A stretch of 64,000 nt of DNA. Source: Miscanthus floridulus (lineage: Eukaryota > Streptophyta > Magnoliopsida > Poales > Poaceae). The DNA is taken from the NCBI RefSeq assembly GCF_019320115.1, contig NC_089587.1, forward strand, positions 102,636,166 to 102,700,165, written 5' to 3'. The notes beneath the pieces are model-generated. The model was not told the origin of the DNA, ran no database searches, and saw only the letters and a program-made list of their open reading frames with translations. Made by a program: the position numbers and the translations under genes. Each line of letters starts with the position of its first letter. Positions within the stretch are counted from its first letter, which is position 1. Below, in pieces: positions 56,546 to 64,000 of the stretch.

Positions 56546-56650
56546 TATATACTCGTGGCACATCACTGTTGGTGCCAACGGCAAACCGACAATGATGATG
56601 TAGCATCAATGTCGGTGCCAAAGGCAAACCGACAGTGATGTGTAACTCCA
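56546..56650 (-). promoter_or_regulatory. CACTA-2 module C promoter: TATA box beside motif pairs
   Basis: TATATA at 56546-56551 lies about 10 bp from the first of the CATCACTGTTGG / ACCGACAGTGATG motifs (56561-56645). Mirror of 11700-11838 in CACTA-1. Confidence 0.55.
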
Positions 56651-57375
56651 CTGCTAGTTTGTTTAAAAGCTTAAAAATAAAAAGAGAACCTATACTAACG
56701 AACTCCCTATCCTAGCGCAGCAGTTAAGGCCGCGCACTCTTGACTCCACGACCTGCGTCCCAATCCCAGGTAGGCCAAACCTTTTTGTTTATTATTTTAT
56801 AATTTAATAATGCGTTAGAACAGGACAAAAAACAAAAAGACCTAAACCTAATGAACTCCCTACACTACCACAGCGGTTAAGGCCACACACTCTCAACTCC
56901 GAGACTCACGTTCGAATGCCAGGCGGCCCAATTTTTTTTTGTTTTTTATTTTATAATTTAATAGTGCATTAGAATAGGATAAAAACAAAAAAAAACCTAA
57001 ACCTAACAAACTCTCTACACTATCGCAGTGGTTAAGGCCGCGCACTATCAATCCTGAGACCCACGTTCGAAGTCCAGGCAGGCCAAACTTTTTTGTTTTT
57101 TATTTTCTAATTTAAATAGTGCATTATAACAGGATAAAAAAGGAAAAAATATGAAACCTAATGAACTCCCTAGACTACCACAACGGTTAGTGCCGTGCAC
57201 TCTGGATCACGAGACACAGGCTCGAACCCGAGGCTAGGCACATTTTTTGATTTTGATTTTAAAAATATAGATATCACTGTTAGTTTTCAACAAGGAACCG
57301 ATAATGATACTTGTCATCACTATCGGTTTTGGGCCCATCACTACCGGTTTTGTGAAATCGACAGTGATGATTATA
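56651..57375 (-). repeat. CACTA-2 internal array with four tRNA-like cassettes
   Basis: Plus-strand cassettes at about 56712-56785, 56866-56945, 57016-57100 and 57167-57250 each read CTAYCRCAGCGGTTAAGGCC (A-box-like), about 35 bp, GTTCGAATGCC or a variant (B-box-like), AGGCGGCC, then TTTTTT or longer. They are spaced about 150 bp apart. Motif pairs of the CACTG family follow at 57275-57370. Confidence 0.72.
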
Positions 57376-57404
57376 TATAATCTTTTTTTCTTTTTAAAAC
57401 TGAA

Positions 57405-58860
57405 TAAATTCATGCATTTATATTCCTATTGCACCGATGTCCAAATGGCTTGAATTGTTTTTGCAAGCATGTACATCCAAATTATGGCCCCACACAAGAT
57501 GTTAAGTTTTTCTGATCAATTTCTTTATTATTATATTTTTCTTTCTGCTAGACGAGACAAAAGAGGCCCAATTACATGTTGGACACAATAAAATTTTGAA
57601 TCCACCTCGACCAAAATTGGTCCCTAGGGCACATGATACCCTGTGGAAAAATTTGGCACTATTCCAGATCGTTTCAGGGGTAGGTTCAGTTCAACCTCTA
57701 ATTAATTGGTGGCGTCGTGTGGAAATTCAATTAAACTACATAAAGTACCAAATCATCTCAGAAAAATCCTAAACTTGGAGGTTCCTTCACCCATGGCATG
57801 TGCAAGCCTGAGAAAAACTTTGAGACCAATACGACACCAGAATGCATATGAACCATAGAAACCTTGGGAACCTAGGTGTTTAGTCATTGTAACATGAGAC
57901 AACTTCTATATGTTTGTGAAGCAGGTATGTACCACCTATGTCCAAATGAATTTAACTTTTTATTGCAAGCATGTACACCTAAATTATGGCCCCACACAAG
58001 ATCTTAGGTTTTTCTGATCATTTTCTTTATGATTATATTTTTCTTTGTGCTAAAAGGGACAAAAGAGGCCCAATTACATGTTGGGCATACTAGAATTTTG
58101 CATCCACCTCGACCAAAAATCGGTCCCTATGGCACATAAGACCCCGTGGAAAAGTTTGGCACCATTTCGGATCATTTCGTGGGTAGGCTCAGTTCAACCT
58201 CTAATTAATCGATGACGTCGCGTGGAAATTCAATTAAATAGCAGAAAGTACCAAACCATCTCAGAAAAATCTCAAACTTGGTGGTTCCTTCACCTGTGGC
58301 ACGTGCAAGCCTAAGAAAAGTTTGAGACCAATACGACACCAGAATGTATATGAACCACATAAATCTTGGGAATCTAGGTGTTTAGTCATTGTAACATGAG
58401 ATGACTTCTATATGTTTGTGAAGCAGGTATGTACCGCCTATGTCCAAATGGCTTTAAATTTTTTTGCAAGCATGTGCACCCAAATTATGGCCCCACACAA
58501 GATCTTAGATTTTTTTGATTATTTTGTTTATTATTATATTTTTCTTTATGCTAAATGGGACAAAAGAGGCCCAATTACATGTTGGGCACACTAGAATTTT
58601 GCATCCACCTCGACCAAAAATTGGTCTCTACGACACATAAAATCCCATGGAAAAGTTTGGCACCATTATAGATCATTTCGGGGGTAGGCTCATTTCAACC
58701 TCTAATTAATCAGTGACATGTAGCGAAAATTCAATTAAATCGGAGAAAGAACCAAACCATCTCAGAAAAATCCCAAACTTGGTGTTTCATTCACCTGTGG
58801 CACATGCAAGCCTAAGAAAAAGTTTGAGACCAATATGGCACCAGAATTTAGAGTTCTTGT
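57405..58860 (-). repeat. Tandem triplication, unit about 502 bp (CACTA-2)
   Basis: The anchor GAGACCAATAYGRCACCAGAAT recurs at 57822, 58324 and 58826, a 502-bp period. Inverse of the 9579-11000 array. Copies are as diverged from each other as from CACTA-1 units by eye. Confidence 0.88.
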
Positions 58861-58968
58861 TCCACAGCACATGAATTACATGACAAACACAAACCGAATT
58901 AAACTTAAACCTTGCAAATTAAACCTAAACAAACATTAATGAGGGGGTGGATGCGCAGCACCATACAT

Positions 58969-60270
58969 TTATATCCAAGCATGGTAATTGATGTCACTGA
59001 TTCTGTAACCACAGCTATCAACGAAGGCCAATGCCCGTACGATTACACTCTCTCATGCCTCAAAAGACTAGTGACATGGTCGTCCATAGATGTATCCTAC
59101 TGAACGACCATTGGCCCCATTAGTAAATCTTATGTAGAACTGGCGTCCTATAGTAGTGTGCTGGCCGAGGTTCCCAGTACAGTACTCCCAGTCATACCCG
59201 AGTCTCTCCGTAGCTTGGTCTAGAATGGCCGACAAGCCTAATGCAACATAGGTACTGTCATGGAGCACCACCTGCAAGCGAGCAAAACAAAAATGAGAGA
59301 TCGTTATTACAATAACAATACAATAAATAACCATAACTCTGGTATAAGTGACGTCGACTTTACCACATCTATTTGGTTGTAGCTCACCCAGTATTCACTT
59401 ACTTACGGAACGGGAACATTACCAGCATGCAAAGTTTCTATCTTGGAGTGCGAGAAATCAGGCACCTAATAGCAAATGTGCTGAAGTGCCACCAAACAGT
59501 TGCGCATGACAGAGAATTGGGCGCTTCTCATGCTAGGCATCCGTGATCCCGTCTGCTGGATAAATTCCTGATGCCCTGATGGTAGCCTCGAAGGGATGTA
59601 GAAGCTTAGGTCACACGTCCAAGTTTGAACATCATTAGCAGATGTCGTGTTCTCAACGTTGTCCGACACCATGAGCAAGCTAAGTGCTGCTTGCAGCCAC
59701 TCTATCGGGGCTATCATCTACGACATATGCAACAATGATATTATTTGAATGAGTCCATACATATTATGAAACAACACTTATTACGGAATTTAAACTACAA
59801 TTATTAAATAATTAGCATCCAAAAATAAGATGTTGGAAAATATTTCATACGATAGCTGAGATAGGGTGGTTTGGAATGGCCACATCAGGATCAAATGGAT
59901 TGTCGCCAGGGTGGAAACCTGGTTCTTGTGGTGGGGGAGGTCCATTCATCCCACCTAATAAAATTCAAGAAATATGACTATAAATGTATATTTCATTATA
60001 TAAAATGTGCCAAGTAAAATGTAGCAAACTAAATAACTATAGATCGATGCATATATATACATAGCTAGAATATGGAAGAGGAGAATATATATATTGCATT
60101 GTACCTAATAAAATTCAAGAAATATGAATAGAAATATATATTGCATTATATAAAATATGCCAAGTAAAATATCACAAACTAAATAAATATAGATCGATGA
60201 TGCATATATACATAGCTACAATGTGAGAGAGGAGAACATATATACCTACAATGAAATATCCAGGAGCCAT
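58969..60270 (-). pseudogene. CACTA-2 module B: unrecognised four-exon gene
   Basis: Starts MAPGYFIV at 60270 and ends NYHAWI at TAA 58969-58971. The middle includes the Pro-rich PPPPQEPGFHPGD exon (near 59870-59960), IAPIEWLQAALSLLMVSDN (exon 3, 59460-59717), and LGLSAILDQATERLGYD, NGRSVGYIYGRP (exon 4, 58969-59275). Same order and splice positions as 8227-9394. Stops are fewer than in CACTA-1, so the two copies together define the family. No known domain. Confidence 0.7.
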
Positions 60271-60370
60271 GATCAAATCACGTAGAGTGAAAGGAGTGAG
60301 AAGTGAGAGTACGTGAAACTGAGAAATGAGAGTGAAGTGAGGGTGCATGCGTGGGTATGTTCCTGGTTCT

Positions 60371-60500
60371 TTTTTATAGGGGGCTAACATATCACTGCCG
60401 ATTTTAAAACAAAACCGACACTGATGTTGTCCATCACTGCCGGTTTTGTAATGAAACTGATAGTGATGTAACCCTATCACTAAAAACCGATAGTGATGTG
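60371..60500 (-). promoter_or_regulatory. CACTA-2 module B promoter: motif array abutting a TATA box
   Basis: TATAAAAA on the minus strand at 60378-60371, about 100 bp before the start codon; CACTG/CAGTG motif pairs at 60393-60498 lie about 15 bp further upstream. Same layout as 8019-8115. Confidence 0.6.
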
Positions 60501-60756
60501 GCTGACTGCACGTACTTCCATGCATGCATGCATGCACATGCAAGTTGCAATAAAGGTCATTACTTATGAAAAAATAGTAATCCTGTGATCTTTATTTAAT
60601 GCTCAAATAATGTCTAAAATTTTTGTATCAATTGCATAATTTCATATATGGGTACAAAAACACCGTCGTCCACCCAAAAAACGCTTGATAAATAATTATT
60701 AGGGCACCATATATATGCAAAATATCCATACATGCATTGCCATTTGAAGAGACAAA

Positions 60757-60761
<5 letters not shown>
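60501..60761. other. AT-rich spacer
   Basis: Contains CATGCATGCATGCATG near 60523. No gene seen. Confidence 0.45.

Positions 60762-60835
<74 letters not shown>
60762..60835. repeat. (AT)n microsatellite, about 74 bp
   Basis: Uninterrupted AT dinucleotide run. Confidence 0.97.
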
Positions 60836-60838
<3 letters not shown>

Positions 60839-61238
60839 TTACAGGAATACAATATAAAATAACAGAAATCTTTAAATAAAATTACATATATGATATCAAA
60901 GGCATGACACTAAAATTAAATATATGATAATAAAAACATATTTCTGTCTAGGTTAATGTTACAATAGAAGTGTACAAACACATTATAAGATAACCATCTC
61001 AGAAGCATTCTTCTAGCACCCAAGTAGGGTCGAATAGCCGCTAGAGAATGCTAGAGATGGCTGACGAGCTACGCCTTCAGGAGACGAACATAGAGGTTGC
61101 CGTGCACTGTTGAATGCCTCTCCAGATAGACAATCCAGAGCACCACCAATGGTTGCCGAGCACCGATGAATCCATGCCGCTCTAGTCAGACAGTCTAGAG
61201 CACACCGCATAGGATGACTCAGTCAACCTTATGGCGTT
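60836..61238. other. CACTA-2 spacer up to the Copia insertion
   Basis: The GCATTCTTCTAGCACC motif at about 61004 matches the complement of 7750-7770 in CACTA-1. 61030-61210 has an imperfect duplication around GTTGCCGWGCAC and AGACARTCYAGAGCAC. No domain-bearing frame. Confidence 0.45.
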
Positions 61239-62693
61239 TGTAAGGAAAATGGACCCTAGGCCCATTTACTTTGGATTTTGGTGTTTGATGACCAACACAA
61301 CTAAATTAGACTAATAGATTTGCAAGTAATTGTTTTGTAGTTCAATAGGATGCAAAACATGACTTAGACAAAGGTGATGTGATGATCCGATGATCAACAC
61401 CTCAAGAAAGACATGTGAAGATTCATAGAAGACATACAAGGTCAAGCAAAGTCCAAGCACGAAGATTGGAACCAAGCTGGATGCAAGATCACGAAGAAAC
61501 GAGCCCGGCAATGGTGACTGGATGCTCTGATCAAGTGCTAGGCAATAGCAGGCATCGGCAGCTGTGACCGAACGTTGAGCAAAGCAACGACCGGACGCAC
61601 CGGTGACACTGTTCATCGTCATGATAGAGTTTTCAATGTGACCGGACGCAGTAGACTAGACGACTGGACGGACAAAGTGCAGCGTCCGATCGAGTCCAGA
61701 GAGGTTCTAGAGCAGCGCAGTTGCGACCGGACGCGTCCAGTGGCACATGAGCGGATGCCATCAACATCCGATCAGTTGATCATGCCGAAGACCAAGTGAC
61801 CGTTGTGAGTAACCGGACGCGTCCGGTCAGGACGTCATCAGTGTCCGATCAGTAGCAGAAACTTGGGTTTCATCCCCAATGGCTACTTTCTCAATGGGGC
61901 TTATAAATAGACCCCCAACCGACCATTTGACATGGGTGGAGCTGAGGAAACATATCAAGGGTGTTAGTACACCATTTTAGTGATCTCCACTTGCATAGTG
62001 CTTAGTGATTCATTAGGTGATTAGTGTAGGTGCTTTGCGAAGTGCTTAGGCTGATTAGACCACCGCTTATGCGCTTGCTCTAGGTTTAGGCCTAGTGTTT
62101 AGTGAGGTTTGCATACCTCTTACCACTCAGTCCTTGCGCGAACCATTGTTGTACATAGGAGGGGCTTGTAGTCTTGTGCGCACCATTGTTGTACTAGGTG
62201 TGGCCGCCACCATGTACTGAAGGGAATAAGGCCCACGGCAGTTCAGCCGAAAGCTTGATAGTGAAAAAGGAGCGGTCTAGGAGAGGCTTGCTAGAAGGCA
62301 CACTAGAGACCCATTTGTGCGTGGGGAAGGCCCGAGGCTATCCATAGAGTTTCTCAACCGGGAGCATGGCCCTTGCGAGAGATTCCTTGCGAGGGGCTCC
62401 AACAAGGACTAGGGGGAAGCTTGCGTGCTTCTTGATACCTCGGTAAAAATACCGGAGTCATCGATAGGAGTTTGCATATCTCTACCTTACTCTTTAGCTT
62501 CTGCATTTACATTGTTTGCATAACTCCTTTTTGTGGTAGAGATATCAACACACTAGCAAAACCGTAGTTGCACATTTAGATAGTTTATCTTTGTGCATAG
62601 GTTTTGCTAAGGATAGAAAAGCGGCCATAGTTTAGAGTTAGAGTTTTAAGTTGACTAATTCACCCTCCTCTTAGGCGTCATGGCCCGCTTTCA
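61239..62693 (+). repeat. 5' LTR of the right Copia element (1455 bp)
   Basis: TGTAAGG start, CTTTCA end directly before the primer site. Contains several GACCGGACGC motifs (61570-61860) and a TTATAAATAGAC TATA region at about 61900. Confidence 0.82.
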
Positions 62694-62694
62694 A

Positions 62695-62708
62695 TTGGTA
62701 TCAGAGCC
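62695..62708 (+). promoter_or_regulatory. Copia primer binding site (initiator-Met tRNA type)
   Basis: TTGGTATCAGAGCC, an exact plant tRNA-iMet primer site, one base after the LTR. Confidence 0.92.
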
Positions 62709-62772
62709 GGTTGGCTCAATTTGGACCTTTGGCTTCATCGCCATTGAGCCAACGCTATTTAGAGTGGTTGGG

Positions 62773-64000
62773 ATGGATACCTCAAGGCCTCCACACTTTG
62801 ATGGCACTAACTTCCCCTACTATAAAGCTAGAATGGCTTGTCACCTTGAGGCGGTTGATTTGGGTGTTTAAAGAGTCACTCATGATGGGAATAACCCATT
62901 AAGAATGCCAATAAACCCACAAAGAGTGAAGAAAAGAAATGCATTTCAATGCTAGAGCTAAAAATTGCTTATTTGAATCTTTTAGCATGGATGTGTTTAA
63001 CCAAGTGTTCACTTTAAATACGACACATGAAATTTGGTTAAAACTCCAAGAGCTCCATGACGGCACAACTAATGTCCATGAGCAAAAACATTGTCTAGCT
63101 AAACAAAATTATGATTCCTTTAAAATGAATGATGATGAGCTTGTTCATGATATGTATTCTTGTTTGAATCTAATTATCAATGAGCTCCATCCAATAGGAT
63201 TAACAAAGCTAGATGATGTAGACATCGTGAGGAAGATCATATCTGAGTTACCACAAAAGAAATATGCAAGCATCATCACCATTCTTCACAACATGGAGGA
63301 CTTGAGCACCATGACCCCTACCATAGTCATTGGCAAGATAGTGGCATTTGAAATGTCATGCAAGATGGGTCAAGAAGAAGACTTTTCATCAAGCAAAGGC
63401 AAAGCTCTCACATGTAGTGAGAAAAATAAGATGAAGGGCAAACAAGTTGACACAATCTCAAGCTCAAGCTCCTCAAGTGAAGATGAAGAAGAAGATGAGG
63501 ATGATGATGATGATGAAGATTCAAGTGATGATGATCAATCTTCCTCCTCCACCTTCAACCTTGATGAAGAATCAATCAAACTTATCAACAAGGTGGAGAA
63601 GATAATCCAAAGGCTCAATGTCAAGGGTGTGCCCATCCAAATTCAAGATTTCATTTTCACCAATCAAAGAAATGAGCAAAGGCAGAAAGGGTGCTATGGA
63701 TGCGGTGAGTTGGGGCACTTCATGGAAGTTTGTCCAAACAAGCTCACACCCAAGACAAAGAAGAAGGCGTGCAAGGACAAAGCCCTCACATCAATAAGGT
63801 CATGGGATGATTCTTCAAGTGAAGAAGAAGACCATCACAAGAGGTGAGGGTACAAGCACCCATCATCAAGCACTTCATGAGTGTGCCTTATGGCACGAGG
63901 TAACAAAAAGTCTATCCCTAGTGATAGTGACAATAATAGTGATAGTAATGATGACCTACCTTCTTATGATGAAATTGTGCAAGAAAATCTTAACTTTGCT
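62773..64000 (+). pseudogene. Copia gag (UBN2-type, CCHC), broken, runs off the window
   Basis: ATG 62773 gives MDTSRPPHFDGTNFPYYKAR and the frame is stopped by TAA at 62870-62872, with a frameshift before 62939. The main piece (62939-63847) holds the UBN2 region (NARAKNCLFESFSMDVF, IWLKLQELHDGT), an acidic Ser/Asp tract (63460-63540) and one zinc knuckle CYGCGELGHFMEVC near 63690. TGA at 63845-63847 follows HHKR, after which related acidic sequence continues (LPSYDEIVQENL). Gag would form the particle; this copy cannot make a full protein. Confidence 0.87.

Larger units (their letters stand above)
50265..61238 (-). mobile_element. CACTA-2: sibling of CACTA-1 on the minus strand, right end cut by Copia
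   Basis: Terminus CACTACCCTAGATC at 50265, then the subterminal array and (minus strand) module C (50900-54330), the tRNA-like cassettes (56700-57240), the 502-bp triplication and module B (58969-60270), in the same order as CACTA-1. A shared spacer motif reaches about 61020. TNP2 would lie beyond 61239, where the second Copia element starts. A 421-bp solo LTR is nested at 54756-55176. Confidence 0.85.
61239..64000 (+). mobile_element. Ty1/Copia LTR retrotransposon, SIRE-type (5' portion, plus strand)
   Basis: 5' LTR 61239-62693, primer site, and the start of gag; pol and the 3' LTR are off the right edge. Related in design to the left Copia element, but LTR ends differ (TGTAAGGAAAATGG here), so it is another family. 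Gag is already broken. Confidence 0.88.

Noticed and set aside
55817..56651. GC-rich frames on both strands in CACTA-2
   Set aside because: Composition-driven; the region aligns in position with the module C leader, and frames are not conserved with 11870-12060.
60628..60852. 74-codon frame of alternating Tyr/Ile
   Set aside because: Translation of the (AT)n microsatellite.

Overview
This window is repeat-rich nuclear DNA from a grass, most plausibly Andropogoneae (sugarcane, sorghum or Miscanthus type). That assignment is inferred from the repeat families: SIRE-type Copia LTRs, a Tat-type Gypsy element, CACTA families, Tourist-like MITEs with TTA target duplications, and a grass SINE-like unit. 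No intact host gene, rRNA or bona fide tRNA gene was found. Almost all coding sequence is decayed transposon protein.

Layout. 1-4931: 5' part of a SIRE-type Copia element on the minus strand (integrase, protease, gag, primer site, 5' LTR), inserted into a CACTA transposase. 4932-29168: CACTA-1 on the plus strand, with three gene modules: A, the TNP2 transposase C-terminus; B, a four-exon gene of unknown function; C, Transposase_24 plus a Pro/Ser linker plus a C48 (Ulp1-like) protease. A complete 12.2 kb Gypsy/Tat element (13819-26042, TSD CTTGG) sits in module C. 29169-36592: a MITE-rich interval with six or more small elements, a perfect 157-bp tandem duplication, a SINE-like unit and a possible Helitron end. 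36593-48818: CACTA-3, a different CACTA family with TSD ACT. Its TNP2 pseudogene is split by a 3.4 kb solo LTR (TSD TATTG), and it carries a 300-bp-arm inverted repeat and a candidate captured spliced gene. 48822-50264: unassigned. 50265-61238: CACTA-2, a sibling of CACTA-1 on the minus strand, holding modules B and C and a 421-bp solo LTR (TSD CATAG). 61239-64000: a second SIRE-type Copia element on the plus strand (5' LTR, primer site, gag).

How the parts work together. CACTA-1 and CACTA-2 share an unusual architecture. Arrays of the motif CACTG(C/T)CGGTT, normally subterminal in CACTA elements, also lie inside the element between gene modules and directly abut the TATA boxes of modules B and C. 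Between the modules are several tRNA-like cassettes (A-box-like and B-box-like motifs followed by an oligo-T run) and a tandem triplication of about 502 bp, both conserved in the two copies. The unrelated CACTA-3 repeats the array-next-to-TATA arrangement with a different motif. These are the best candidates for something under-described. All functional statements about them are inference; all the elements look inactive now.
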